From: Mesorhizobium sp. M1C.F.Ca.ET.210.01.1.1
Lineage (GTDB): Bacteria > Pseudomonadota > Alphaproteobacteria > Rhizobiales > Rhizobiaceae
Length of the DNA stretch: 64,000 nt
Reading direction: 5' to 3'
NCBI RefSeq assembly: GCF_004791585.1
Contig: NZ_SRUU01000011.1
Span: forward strand, 62,001-126,000
Part shown: one piece after another, positions 17,700 through 26,943 of the stretch
How the letters are laid out: every line of letters begins with the position of its first letter
Numbering within the stretch: the stretch's first letter is position 1
Translations under genes and position numbers: made by a program
Notes under the pieces: generated by a model
Database searches by the model: none
Seen by the model: only the letters and a program-made list of their open reading frames with translations
What the model was told of the DNA's origin: nothing

Positions 17700-17715
17700 G
17701 GAATCCACCCTATGT
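17694..17715. promoter_or_regulatory. perfect 8-bp inverted repeat, candidate LuxR-type operator
   Basis: ACATAGGG, 6 nt, CCCTATGT: two perfect 8-bp arms spanning the TAG stop of the regulator gene and lying 76 nt before the next start. LuxR-family regulators bind dyads of about 20-22 bp, so it is a plausible target of the regulator itself. There is no T-tract, which argues against a terminator. Confidence 0.45.
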
Positions 17716-17790
17716 GCGCCCGCCGCGAAGCGCGCATGGTGCTCCTGTCGACGGACCAATGGTGGCCGTGACCGACAGGAGGGTAATCAG

Positions 17791-18063
17791 ATGCTTCTTG
17801 CAACGACCAAGGTGGCGGACATCGACCACTTCATCCGTATCTTTTCGACGAAGGGCGCCGACAAACGCCGGCTGCATGGTTCGAACGGCGCAACCGTGTT
17901 CCGCGACCCCAGCGAGCCCGACCGCGTCTGGGCGATATTCGACTGGGACGCAGAGGGCTGGAAGAATTTCGTATCGGATCCGGAGGTGCCGGCCATCCTG
18001 CAGGAAGCCGGCCATGTCGGCAAACCGCAGGCGGCACTGCTGCTCGGCCACTACGAGGCCTGA
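17791..18063 (+). CDS. small conserved-looking protein, possible alpha/beta-barrel fold
   Basis: Protein of 90 aa with a strong Shine-Dalgarno (ACAGGAGGG) before the ATG at 17791. No signal peptide or membrane segment. The pattern (FIRIFSTKGADKRRLHGSNG, VWAIFDWDAEGWKNFVSDPE, VPAILQEAG) resembles small dimeric alpha/beta-barrel (antibiotic-monooxygenase-like or stress-responsive) proteins, but no catalytic residue identifies a reaction. It lies between the HD-GYP/LuxR regulator and the AmiC-like binding protein and is probably cotranscribed with the latter, 72 nt downstream. Confidence 0.7.
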   Translation: MLLATTKVADIDHFIRIFSTKGADKRRLHGSNGATVFRDPSEPDRVWAIFDWDAEGWKNFVSDPEVPAILQEAGHVGKPQAALLLGHYEA

Positions 18064-18135
18064 TGTCCGCGATTGCGCGCGTCGTCTGCCGTCGCGGCGG
18101 CGCGCCCCACGAAACCCTAGAATCGGAGAAATCAG

Positions 18136-19266
18136 ATGGATCCGAAACCCATCAAGATCGGCCTGATCGCCGAACTGACCGGCCCATTGTCTTTCATGGG
18201 CATCGCCAACGCGAACCTCACCACCATGCTCGTCGACGATATCAATGCCAAAGGCGGCCTCCTGGGCCGGCCGCTGGAACTCGTCATCGAGGATGGGGAG
18301 ACTACCGACGGCGTTGCCAAGGCGAAGGCTGCGAAACTGGTCGATGTCGACAAGGTCGATGTGGTCGTCGGCGGTATCTACAGTTCGACACGCCTGGCCA
18401 TCAAGAGCGAGGCGGTCACCAGGGGCAGGACGATTTACATCTATACCGAGCAGTATGAGGGACAGGAAAACGATCCCCTGATTTTCTGCACCGGACCAGT
18501 TCCCGCTCAGCAGGTCGAGCCGTTGATACCATGGCTCATGAACAACACCGGGGCGAAGCGGTTCTATTTGCCGTCGGCCGATTACATCTGGCCGCATTTG
18601 CTGAACAAGGCCGCGAGCCGGGCAGTGCGCACCAATGGCGGCGAGATCGTCGGCGAGGAGTATTTTCCGCTGGACACCGTCGATTTCCGGCGGACGGTTC
18701 AGCAGATCATGGCCAGCGGCACCGACGTGGTATTCAACACCATCGTCCCGCCGGGCTTGACGCCGTTTCTCGAAGAACTGCACAAGGCCGGTTTCGGCAA
18801 ACGCGGCGGCAGGATCGTCTGCACCTACTTCGACGAGAACTTCTTCAATCTGGTGCCGTCGGAGCAGATCGAGGGCCTCTACAGCTGCCTCGACTATTAC
18901 CAGGAACTCGACGAACCGTTCGGTCGCGCGCTCCTCCGCCGCTACAGCGAACGGTTCCCTGGCGGCGCCACCTTGACCGCGGGCAGCGGCTGCACCGGTC
19001 ACTACCGGGCAATCAAGATGTGGGAAGCTGCGGTGAAGGAAGCAGGCAGTGTCGAGCGCGATGCGGTTATACGGGCACTTGACCATGCTCGCATCGCCGA
19101 AGGCCCAGGCGGCCCGGCCGAGATGGTTCCCGGCCAGCATCACGTTCGCATGAATATGTATATCGCGCAGGCGCAGGGCGGCCAATTCCGGGTCGTGAAG
19201 AACCTGGGTCCGATCGATCCCAACGAGCGAGTACTAGGCGACCTCCAATTCAAGAACGCAGGGTGA
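18136..19266 (+). CDS. AmiC/FmdD-type ligand-binding protein lacking a signal peptide
   Basis: Leu/Ile/Val-type periplasmic-binding fold (376 aa): IKIGLIAELTGPLSFMG, NAKGGLLGRPLELVIEDGE, VDVVVGGIYSSTRLAI, YTEQYEGQE and AGFGKRGGRIV. It begins MDPKPIKIG directly at the first beta-strand, with no secretion signal. An in-frame TAG just upstream excludes an N-terminal extension, and GGAG precedes the ATG. Cytoplasmic members such as AmiC act as ligand sensors for a regulator (AmiR). No ABC permease or ATPase gene is adjacent, and the HD-GYP/LuxR regulator is two genes upstream, so a sensing role is more likely than transport. Confidence 0.82.
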   Translation: MDPKPIKIGLIAELTGPLSFMGIANANLTTMLVDDINAKGGLLGRPLELVIEDGETTDGVAKAKAAKLVDVDKVDVVVGGIYSSTRLAIKSEAVTRGRTIYIYTEQYEGQENDPLIFCTGPVPAQQVEPLIPWLMNNTGAKRFYLPSADYIWPHLLNKAASRAVRTNGGEIVGEEYFPLDTVDFRRTVQQIMASGTDVVFNTIVPPGLTPFLEELHKAGFGKRGGRIVCTYFDENFFNLVPSEQIEGLYSCLDYYQELDEPFGRALLRRYSERFPGGATLTAGSGCTGHYRAIKMWEAAVKEAGSVERDAVIRALDHARIAEGPGGPAEMVPGQHHVRMNMYIAQAQGGQFRVVKNLGPIDPNERVLGDLQFKNAG

Positions 19267-19414
19267 CTTGAAGCGTCGATCGCTGGTCGTGTCAGTGGCA
19301 GCTATATACTGAGTCGACGGGGCTTGCTCTGTCACACTGACGAGAACAATTGGTAGATTCGCTCATCGGGAGATCATGCCGAAGGTGCTGGTCGTGGCAC
19401 CTCAAACGTGATCG

Positions 19415-20227
19415 TCACGCCGGCTTGTCGTCGGGGTGCCCAAGTTCGCAGAACCAGCCGCCGAGATATTTCACCGACGGCTTTGTCGGATCGGGAACGG
19501 GCGTCTTCGCCTCGACGGCGGCGCGGAACGGTTCGGCGCTGTCCTGCGGGATGAAGCCGAGATGGTCCGCGCCGCTGTTGTCGACCATCTTCAGCTTGTT
19601 GTCGGAGACGCCGAACGAGATCGTGTGGCCGACGCGCGGCGCCGTCAGCGACGCCTCGACCAGACGCACGCAGTCGGCGAAGGAGAGATAGGACCACAGC
19701 ATGCGGCGGTCGGCGGGTTCCGGGAAGGACGAGAAGATGCGCAGGCACACCGTCTCGATGCCGAACTTGTCCCAGTAGAGCCGGCTGAGGCTTTCGACGA
19801 AATTCTTCGATACGCCATAGAGGCTGTCGGGGCGCACCGGTGCGTCGACCCCGATATGCGCTTCGATCTCGTGAAAGCCGATGGCGTGCACCGATGAGGC
19901 ATAGATGACGCGCCTCACACCGTGTTTCCGCGCGCCTTCGTAGATGTGATAGGAGCCGCGGATGCTGGAATCGAGGATGGTCTGCCACTCGCATTCGAGC
20001 GGCGCGCCGCCGAAATGCACGATGGCGTCGCAGTCCTTGGTCGCCGCGATCGTCGCCTCCATGTCGGCGAGATCGAACACCGCTTCTTCCTCGTGCGGCG
20101 CGAGATCGGAGAACGGTTCGCGCCCCGCTACTCGAATTGTCTTTGCCAGCGGGATCAGCCCCTTGCGCAACACCGAGCCGAGGCGGCCGGCGGCGCCGGT
20201 GATCAGGATACGTTCGTAATGCGGCAT
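19415..20227 (-). CDS. udh: NAD-dependent uronate dehydrogenase-like enzyme
   Basis: Short extended-SDR protein (270 aa) matching the size of uronate dehydrogenases, which oxidise glucuronate or galacturonate to aldarolactones with NAD+. Rossmann motif ITGAAGRLGSVL, DCDAIVHFGGAP, catalytic serine region YASSVHAIGFHE and the YGVSK Tyr-x3-Lys pair; the C-terminal part has VKYLGGWFCELG. It is the last gene of the long minus-strand operon, 3 nt after the aminotransferase. A GarL-type aldolase and a GarR-type reductase lie 18-20 kb away, supporting sugar-acid metabolism, but the substrate is inferred. Confidence 0.75.
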   Translation of the reverse strand: MPHYERILITGAAGRLGSVLRKGLIPLAKTIRVAGREPFSDLAPHEEEAVFDLADMEATIAATKDCDAIVHFGGAPLECEWQTILDSSIRGSYHIYEGARKHGVRRVIYASSVHAIGFHEIEAHIGVDAPVRPDSLYGVSKNFVESLSRLYWDKFGIETVCLRIFSSFPEPADRRMLWSYLSFADCVRLVEASLTAPRVGHTISFGVSDNKLKMVDNSGADHLGFIPQDSAEPFRAAVEAKTPVPDPTKPSVKYLGGWFCELGHPDDKPA

Positions 20228-20230
20228 TCT

Positions 20231-21433
20231 CTACTCCACTTGCGCGACGGCGGCGTTGATCCGCGCGATCGCCTCGGTCAGCACCTCTTCGCTGGTCGCG
20301 GTCGAGATGCGGAAATAGGGTGACAGTCCATAGGCGACGCCGGGCACCGACGCCACCCGGCCTTCGTTCAGAAGATAGTTTGCCACGGCCGCATCATCCT
20401 CCAGCACGGCGCCCTTGCGCGTCTTGCGGCCGATCAGGCTGGCGCAGCCGATATAGGCGTAGAAAGCGCCGTCCGGTGGCGACAGCGTCAGGTCGTTGAT
20501 CTTGCGGATGCCGTCGACGACCAGGTCGCGGCGCGCCTCGAAGGCCTGGCGGAAACGCGCCACCTCGTCCTGCGGGCCGTTGAGCGCGGCGACGGTCGCT
20601 GCCTGGGCGATCGAGCACACCGACGTGCAGGACTGGCTTTGGATCGTCGACATCGCTTTGATGAGCGGCGCGGGTCCGGCCGCATAGCCGACGCGCCAGC
20701 CGGTCATGGCATAGGATTTCGACACGCCATTGACGATCAATGTCCGGTCCTTGAGCCCGGGACAGGCCTTGCCGAAGGACGCGAATTCGCGTCCGTCGAA
20801 GAGAATGTGCTCGTAGATCTCGTCGGAGAGGATCAGCACCTGCGGATGCTTCGCCAGCACAGTGCCTAGCGCCTTGAGATCGGCCTCGGAATAGACCGCG
20901 CCAGACGGGTTCCCGGGCGTGTTGAGGAAAAGCCACTTTGTCCTTGGCGTGATCGCTTTTTCCAGCAGCGCCGGCGTCAATCGGAAACCGGTGGTTTCCG
21001 GGCATTCGACGACGACCGGGGTGCCGCCGAGCAGCTTCACCATCTCCGGATAGGAAACGAAGTAGGGGGCCGGCAGGATCGCCTCGTCGCCGCTCTCCAG
21101 CGTCGCCATCAGCGCGTTGAAGATGATCTGCTTGGCGCCGTTGGCGACGACGATATCGTCGGCCACATAGTCGAGTCCGTTCTCGCGCCGGAACTTGCCG
21201 GCCACGGCTTCGCGCACCTCGGCTGTACCGGCGGCTGCCGTGTAAAGCGTCTGTCCCGCTTTCGCGGCGAAATGGGCGGCATCGATGATGTGAAGCGGGG
21301 TCGGGAAATCGGGCTCGCCGAGCCCGAGGTCGATCACGTCGACCCCCTTGGCGCGCAACGCCTTGGCGGCCTGCGATGCCGCCATCGAGGCCGAAGGCTT
21401 CACCACCGACAGGCGCGAGGCAAGATAACTCAT
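20231..21433 (-). CDS. class I aminotransferase, aspartate aminotransferase-like
   Basis: PLP-dependent fold-type I enzyme (400 aa) of the aspartate/aromatic aminotransferase Ib type common in rhizobia. Motifs: IDLGLGEPDFPTPLHI, YTAAAGTAEVREAV, FLNTPGNPSGAVYSEADLKA, LSDEIYEHILFDG and the Schiff-base lysine in NGVSKSYAMTGWRVGY. The C-terminal arginine lies in YFRISTATS. The ATG overlaps the hyuB stop by 4 nt, so it is part of the same operon. A dedicated catabolic role with HyuAB is likely. Confidence 0.88.
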   Translation of the reverse strand: MSYLASRLSVVKPSASMAASQAAKALRAKGVDVIDLGLGEPDFPTPLHIIDAAHFAAKAGQTLYTAAAGTAEVREAVAGKFRRENGLDYVADDIVVANGAKQIIFNALMATLESGDEAILPAPYFVSYPEMVKLLGGTPVVVECPETTGFRLTPALLEKAITPRTKWLFLNTPGNPSGAVYSEADLKALGTVLAKHPQVLILSDEIYEHILFDGREFASFGKACPGLKDRTLIVNGVSKSYAMTGWRVGYAAGPAPLIKAMSTIQSQSCTSVCSIAQAATVAALNGPQDEVARFRQAFEARRDLVVDGIRKINDLTLSPPDGAFYAYIGCASLIGRKTRKGAVLEDDAAVANYLLNEGRVASVPGVAYGLSPYFRISTATSEEVLTEAIARINAAVAQVE

Positions 21434-23064
21434 CTGTCGTTCTCCGAGTTGTATCCTTTGGATCGGTCGTTGGCCTGCGCGGCGGCGCTGCGCTTCAACG
21501 GATCGCCATAGCCGCCACCGCCCGGCAGTTCGAGGATCAGCCGACGCCCGGCCGGCACATGCTGCCAGCCCTTCGGTCGCATCTTCGTGCCGTCATCGAG
21601 CTTGACCACGCCGGCGATGCCGGGCTTGCCGCCATTGCGTCCCCGCGGCGGATGGTTGACGCGGTCGAACATGGCTGAGAAGTCGAACTCGTGCCCCTCG
21701 ATTGCTGCGATCTCGATGATCTGCCCCAGGCCGCCGCGGAATTCACCGTCGCCGCCTGAGTCCGGGCGCAGTTCCTTGCGCCAGATGACGATCGGCCCGG
21801 TGTGCTCCGTCGCCTCGATCGGCATCGTGTGCACGCCCGACGGAAAGGCCGTCGCCGACAAGCCGTCGAGCCCGGGACGCGCGCCCATGCCGCCGGAGTT
21901 GAACATCAGCACCTCGGCGCGGCGGCCCGAGCTGCCCGCGACCGGGCGAACCGAGATGTGGATGTTCCATAGCGCGCCTGCGCCCTCGGCGAGGATCTTG
22001 CCCGGCAAAGCCTGAGAGATCGCGCCGAGCACGAGATCGGGAACCATGTGGCCGAAGATGTGTCTCAGCGCCACCGGCGCCGGCCGCACGGCGTTCAGGA
22101 TGTTGACCGGTGAGGACACGGTGAAGAAGGCAAGCGAGGCGGCGTTGTTGGGAATGTCCGGCGCCACGACGCATTTCAGCGCGTAGCAGGCATAGGCCTT
22201 GCTGTAGATGATAGGGCAGTTGATGCCCCAGCGGCTCATCGGATCGGTGCCGGTGAAATCGACTTCGACATGGTCGTCGCGGACCGAAACCGTGGCCGCG
22301 AGCTTGACCGGCTCGTCGTAACCGTCGGTCACCAGCTCGTTCGACCAGCTGCCCTTGGGCAGCGCCTTGATGCGTTCGAGCATGGCGTCGCGGGTGCGCG
22401 AGAAGATGAACTCGCCGAGCCCGTCGAGCGAGGTCAGGCCGATCTCCTTCATCATGTCGACGAGGCGGCGGTGGCCGACTTCGTTGCAGGCGGCGAGCGA
22501 GTAGAAATCACCGACGACCTGGTTCGGCTCCCGGACATTGGCGCGCAGGATCCTGACCAGGTCGAGATTGATCTTGCCCTTCTCCGCGAACTTCATGATC
22601 GGAATCTGGATGCCTTCCTCGTAGACCGACTTGCCGTCGGCGCCGAAACCGCGCCCGCCGACATCCACCACATGCGCCGTGCAGGCGAAGAACGCCACCA
22701 GTTCGCCGTTGAGGAACGACGGCGACACCATGGTGATGTCGTGCAGATGGCCCGTGCCCTGCCAGGGATCGTTGGTGACATAGGTGTCGCCCTCGAACAT
22801 GTCCTCGCGCGGGATTTCGTTCATGAAATGCAGCACGGCCTCGGCCATGGTGTTGACGTGGCCAGGCGTGCCGGTCACGGCCTGCGCCAGCATCTGGCCG
22901 CGCGGGTCGAACACGCCGGCCGACAGATCTCCGGATTCGCGCACCGAGGTCGAGAAGGCGGTGCGCAGCAAGGTGAGCGCCTGCTCCTCGACCACCGAGA
23001 TCAAGCGGTTCCACATGACCTGCATGCGGATTTCGCCAATGCTGTTCGTGCCTGGGTCGCTCAT
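21430..23064 (-). CDS. hyuB: hydantoinase/oxoprolinase family, subunit B
   Basis: 544-aa HyuB-type subunit of ATP-dependent cyclic-amide hydrolases (N-methylhydantoinase, 5-oxoprolinase, and acetone or acetophenone carboxylase relatives). Family marks: FSTSVRESGDLSAGVFDPRG, AVTGTPGHVNTM, YVTNDPWQGTGHLHDITMV, PNNAASLAFF, MFNSGGMGARPGLDGLSATA and the C-terminal LELPGGGGYGDPLKR. It overlaps hyuA by 4 nt, as expected for a heteromeric complex. The family alone does not reveal whether the substrate is a hydantoin, a lactam or a carboxylation substrate. Confidence 0.9.
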   Translation of the reverse strand: MSDPGTNSIGEIRMQVMWNRLISVVEEQALTLLRTAFSTSVRESGDLSAGVFDPRGQMLAQAVTGTPGHVNTMAEAVLHFMNEIPREDMFEGDTYVTNDPWQGTGHLHDITMVSPSFLNGELVAFFACTAHVVDVGGRGFGADGKSVYEEGIQIPIMKFAEKGKINLDLVRILRANVREPNQVVGDFYSLAACNEVGHRRLVDMMKEIGLTSLDGLGEFIFSRTRDAMLERIKALPKGSWSNELVTDGYDEPVKLAATVSVRDDHVEVDFTGTDPMSRWGINCPIIYSKAYACYALKCVVAPDIPNNAASLAFFTVSSPVNILNAVRPAPVALRHIFGHMVPDLVLGAISQALPGKILAEGAGALWNIHISVRPVAGSSGRRAEVLMFNSGGMGARPGLDGLSATAFPSGVHTMPIEATEHTGPIVIWRKELRPDSGGDGEFRGGLGQIIEIAAIEGHEFDFSAMFDRVNHPPRGRNGGKPGIAGVVKLDDGTKMRPKGWQHVPAGRRLILELPGGGGYGDPLKRSAAAQANDRSKGYNSENDR

Positions 23065-25157
23065 GCCTGGCTGCCTTTGCGGGTCAGAAGGATTGCGCCG
23101 TCGCTCTGGATGACGGCGTCGAAGCTGGTGGTGACGACGGTCGAGGTCTCACGCTCGACGATCACTGCCGGGCCGGCCACGCGGTCGCCGGTGCAAAGTG
23201 TGTCGCGCTCGACAATGCCGTAGCTGCGCGGCGCGCCGCTGACCGGATCGAAGACCTCGCGCGTCGTCGTTGGTTGTTTGGTCTTTTTGCCGGTGGCCAG
23301 TTCATGCCTGGTGACGGCGGGCCGGACATCCGTCGCCTTGACCGACCAAGTGACGATCTCGATCTCCAACCCGTCGAGCCCTTCGATGGCGCGGCCGAAG
23401 AAGCGCTGGTAGTTCTCCTCGAACCGGTCCTTGAGCCTTGCGACCGCATCGTCGCCGAACGGCTCGTCCGCCAGCGGCACGGGAATTTCCCAGCCCTGGC
23501 CGGCATAGCGCATGAAGGCGGTGATCTCGCAGACGATCCTGCCGCTGGCGCCGCTGCGCACGAAGCCTTCGGCGGAGGCCTTGAGGTCCGCAAGCAACGC
23601 GTTGACCTCGGCCGGCTTGAACCGCGACAGGCGCGTCAGTTTCGACGCCAGCGCCTCATAGCCGAACGGCGCTTTCAGGAAGCCGATCGCCGAGCCGACA
23701 CCCGCGCCCCGGGGAACGATGCACTGGTCGATGCCGAGCTTCTCGCAGAGCCTTGCGGCGTGAAGCGGGGCCGCGCCGCCGAACGCGATCATCAGATTGT
23801 CGGAGATGTTCTTGCCGTTCTCGACGGCATGGACGCGTGCCGCGTTCGCCATGTTTTCGTCCACCACCTCGCAGATGCCGAAGGCCGTCGACATGGCATC
23901 GAGCGACAGGCGCTCGCCGACGTCGCGCAGGATGGCCTGCTCGGACGCAATGGTGTCCAGCTTGATTGCGCCGCCGGCAAAATTGTCGGGATCGAGCTTG
24001 CCGAGCACCAGGTCGGCATCGGTGATCGCCGGGCGCTTGCCGCCGCGGCCATAGCAGGCCGGGCCCGGTTCCGATCCGGCGCTTTCGGGCCCGGTCTGGA
24101 TGCGGCCCATGGCGTCGACCCAGGCGATGGAGCCGCCGCCCGCGCCGATCTCGATCATCTCGATCACCGGGATGGAGATCGGCATGCCGGAGCCTTTCGA
24201 GAAGCGGTAGGTGCGCGCCACTTCGAAGGTTCTGGCCGTGCGCGGCGCATAGTCCTCGATCAGGCAGATTTTTGCGGTCGTGCCGCCCATGTCGTAGGAA
24301 ACGACCTTCTCCAGGCCGAAACGCTGGGCGATATCGGCGGCGAAGATGGCGCCACCAGCCGGGCCGGACTCGACCAGCCGCACCGGGAACTCCGAAGCTG
24401 TCTCCACCGAGATCAGCCCGCCGCCCGAATGGATCATGAAGACCGGGCATTCGGCGCCCATCTCCTTCAGTCGTGTCTGCAGGCGCGCCAGATAGTTGGC
24501 CATCTGCGGGCGCACATAGGCGTTGGCGCAGACGGTGTTGAAGCGTTCGAACTCGCGCATCTGTGGCGAGACTTCCGCGCTGATCGAGATCGGAATGCCG
24601 AGCTTCGTGGAGAGGATCTCGCGGGCGCGGCGCTCGTGCTCCGCGTTGGCGTAGGCATGGATGAAGCCGATCGCCACCGAGCCGAAGCCGCCGGCGGCAA
24701 TCTTGTCAGCGATCTCTTCAAGAGCGGCTTCGTCGAGCGGCTGCAACTCCTGGCCTTCGGCGCCGATGCGGCCTTTGACCGTGAAACGATCCTCGCGCGG
24801 GATGAGCGGCGTCGGCAGTTGCAGGCTGAGGTCATATTGCTCGAAGCGGTTTTCCGTGCGCATCTCGATCACGTCGCGGAATCCTTCCGTCGTGACCAGC
24901 GCGGTCTTGGCCCCGCGCCGCTCGATGAGCGCGTTGGTTGCGAGCGTGGTGCCGTGGATGATGATGCCGATTTCGGCGGGCAAGATGCCGGCATCGCGGA
25001 CGACGACGGCGATGCCGTCGAGGATCGCCTGCTCGGGAGCCGCGTAGTTGGTCAGCACCTTGGTCGAGAACATCGTCCCCCTGACGTCGAGGGCGATGTC
25101 GGTGAAGGTGCCGCCGATGTCCGCGCCGAGGCGGATGTCGTCAGTTCTGGAGGTCAT
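23061..25157 (-). CDS. hyuA: hydantoinase/oxoprolinase family, subunit A
   Basis: 698-aa HyuA-type subunit with an actin-like ATPase fold. Near the N-terminus is GADIGGTFTDIALD (phosphate 1); then IIHGTTLATNALIERRGAKT, TTEGFRDVIEMRTENR, VESGPAGGAIFAA, VSYDMGGTTAKICLI (phosphate 2), AGGGSIAWVDAMG and SEPGPACYGRGG. Full family length, with no frameshift. It is overlap-coupled at both ends, to the ThDP enzyme before it and to hyuB after it. A second HyuA-type gene starts at 62206. Confidence 0.9.
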   Translation of the reverse strand: MTSRTDDIRLGADIGGTFTDIALDVRGTMFSTKVLTNYAAPEQAILDGIAVVVRDAGILPAEIGIIIHGTTLATNALIERRGAKTALVTTEGFRDVIEMRTENRFEQYDLSLQLPTPLIPREDRFTVKGRIGAEGQELQPLDEAALEEIADKIAAGGFGSVAIGFIHAYANAEHERRAREILSTKLGIPISISAEVSPQMREFERFNTVCANAYVRPQMANYLARLQTRLKEMGAECPVFMIHSGGGLISVETASEFPVRLVESGPAGGAIFAADIAQRFGLEKVVSYDMGGTTAKICLIEDYAPRTARTFEVARTYRFSKGSGMPISIPVIEMIEIGAGGGSIAWVDAMGRIQTGPESAGSEPGPACYGRGGKRPAITDADLVLGKLDPDNFAGGAIKLDTIASEQAILRDVGERLSLDAMSTAFGICEVVDENMANAARVHAVENGKNISDNLMIAFGGAAPLHAARLCEKLGIDQCIVPRGAGVGSAIGFLKAPFGYEALASKLTRLSRFKPAEVNALLADLKASAEGFVRSGASGRIVCEITAFMRYAGQGWEIPVPLADEPFGDDAVARLKDRFEENYQRFFGRAIEGLDGLEIEIVTWSVKATDVRPAVTRHELATGKKTKQPTTTREVFDPVSGAPRSYGIVERDTLCTGDRVAGPAVIVERETSTVVTTSFDAVIQSDGAILLTRKGSQA

Positions 25158-26824
25158 GCCTTGGCCTTCTGGGAAGCGAGCGCGGCGTCGCGCATCTGGG
25201 AGAGGGTCTGCCGGGGTGTGAGCGCTTCGGGCGAGACTGCGATGTCGAGGACGGCGCCTGTCCCGGACTGCAGCGCTCGCTCGAACGCCGCCGCGAAATC
25301 CTGCGTGGCTTCGACCCGCTCGGCGTGAAAACCGTAAGCCTTTGCCAGCGCCACGAAGTCAGGGTTCTCGATCGTGGTTCCGGAGACGCGGGCCGGATAG
25401 TTGCGCTCCTGATGGGCACGGATCGTGCCATAGATGCCGTTGTTGACGATCAGCACGATGGGCTGTGCGCCCGCCTGCATGGCGGTCCCCAGTTCCTGGC
25501 AGTTCATCTGGAAGTCGCCGTCGCCGGCAAAGCAGACGACCGTGCGCTGCGGATAGGCGACCTTCGCGGCGACCGCGGCCGGCAGCCCGTAGCCCATCGC
25601 TCCCGACTGCGGCGCGAGCAGTCGCGCCCGCGGACCGAACTTGAAGAACTTGTTCGGCCATACGGTGAAATTTCCGGCGCCGTTGGTGAGGATGACATCG
25701 GCCGGCAGGTTCTCACGCAGCCAGGCGCTGACCGCGACCATGTCGACCGGGCCGGGCTGGACGGGCGCGGCGAAGGTGCCTTCATAGGCCTCGCGCGCCG
25801 CTGCGCGCCATTCCGCCCAAGCGCCTTTAATCGGGGCGAGCGCTCTGGCGAAGGCATTCGGGCCGGCATGGACGCCGATCGCGGGCACATAGATCTTGCC
25901 GATCTCGCGGTCGGAGCCGTGGACATGGATCAGCTTCTGGCGCGGCACGGGCACGGACAACAACGTGTAGCCGTCTGTTGTCATCTCGCCGAAGCGGACA
26001 TTGACGGCGAGGATCACGTCGGCCTCGCGGATCAGGTTTTTAACATGGGGCACCATGCCGACGCCGGCCTCGCCGACGAAGACCGGCGAGTGGTTGTCGA
26101 ACTGGTCCTGGTAGCGGAACGCCGCGACGACGGGAATGTCAGAGGCCTCGGCGAAGGCCTGAAGAGCGGCGCGTCCGTCCGCCGTCCAGTTGGCGCCGCC
26201 CATGAGCAGGACCGGCTTTTCGGCCGCCGCCAGCATCTTCAGCGCAGCGCCAATCGCTTCCTGCGCTGGCGCGGCTTCGAAAACGGCAGCCGGACCGCTG
26301 AGCGTCGCAGCTTCCGTCATGGTTGTCAGCATGTCTTCCGGCAGCGCAACGACGACGGGGCCGGGCCGTCCTGTCAAGGCTGTGGTCCAGGCCCGCGCCA
26401 CGATTTCGGGCAGGCGCGCGACGTCGTCGATCTCGACCGCCCATTTGGCGACGGTGCCGAAGACGGCCCGGTAGTCGATTTCCTGGAAGGCCTCGCGCCC
26501 CTTCATGTCGGTGCCGACCTGGCCGACGAACAGGATCATCGGCGAACTGTCCTGCATGGCCGTATGGACGCCGATGCCGGCATTGGTCACGCCCGGACCG
26601 CGGGTCACGAAGCAGATACCCGGCGTGCCGGTCAGCTTGCCATAAGCCGAGGCCATGAACGACGCGCCGCCCTCGTTGCGGCAGAGCACGTAATCCAACT
26701 TGCCATGGGTGTCGTGAAGCGCGTCGAGGACGGCCAGATAGCTTTCGCCGGGAACGCCGAAGCTCTTGGTCGCGCCCAGCGCAATCAGGCACTCGACAAG
26801 AAGGTGACCGCCATTGCGGACCAT
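25154..26824 (-). CDS. thiamine diphosphate-dependent enzyme, acetolactate synthase-like
   Basis: 556-aa ThDP enzyme of the acetolactate synthase/benzoylformate decarboxylase/glyoxylate carboligase class. It has the N-terminal catalytic glutamate in CRNEGGASFMASAYGK, the central nucleotide-fold domain (LLMGGANWTADGRAAL) and the Mg/ThDP motif GDGDFQMNCQELG ... IVNN. Start 26824 (MVRNGG) is preferred over an in-frame TTG at 26854 because AAGAGGA lies about 9 nt before it. It overlaps hyuA by 4 nt. A decarboxylation or carboligation of a 2-oxo acid made by the neighbouring oxidase or aminotransferase is plausible. Confidence 0.85.
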   Translation of the reverse strand: MVRNGGHLLVECLIALGATKSFGVPGESYLAVLDALHDTHGKLDYVLCRNEGGASFMASAYGKLTGTPGICFVTRGPGVTNAGIGVHTAMQDSSPMILFVGQVGTDMKGREAFQEIDYRAVFGTVAKWAVEIDDVARLPEIVARAWTTALTGRPGPVVVALPEDMLTTMTEAATLSGPAAVFEAAPAQEAIGAALKMLAAAEKPVLLMGGANWTADGRAALQAFAEASDIPVVAAFRYQDQFDNHSPVFVGEAGVGMVPHVKNLIREADVILAVNVRFGEMTTDGYTLLSVPVPRQKLIHVHGSDREIGKIYVPAIGVHAGPNAFARALAPIKGAWAEWRAAAREAYEGTFAAPVQPGPVDMVAVSAWLRENLPADVILTNGAGNFTVWPNKFFKFGPRARLLAPQSGAMGYGLPAAVAAKVAYPQRTVVCFAGDGDFQMNCQELGTAMQAGAQPIVLIVNNGIYGTIRAHQERNYPARVSGTTIENPDFVALAKAYGFHAERVEATQDFAAAFERALQSGTGAVLDIAVSPEALTPRQTLSQMRDAALASQKAKA

Positions 26825-26943
26825 GCTTCGAAATCCTCTTGGAACTTGCGGCAAGCGGACCGAGCCTGCCTTTTCGGATTTATTCCTGCACTCTGGTGGA
26901 TCGCGGCGAAATCAAGAAATGCGATCCATTCGAAAGTTCTTCT

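Noticed and set aside
17694..17715. Reading the dyad after the HD-GYP/LuxR gene as a transcription terminator
   Set aside because: No T-run follows and the stem is only moderately GC-rich; an operator fits better, though not proven.
15918..17759. A 613-codon open frame antisense to the HD-GYP/LuxR gene
   Set aside because: It mirrors the codon structure of the real plus-strand gene, shows no domain pattern and is rich in Arg/His, as expected for antisense frames in high-GC DNA.
23274..25328. A 684-codon plus-strand frame opposite hyuA
   Set aside because: Antisense shadow; hyuA has intact family motifs over its whole length.
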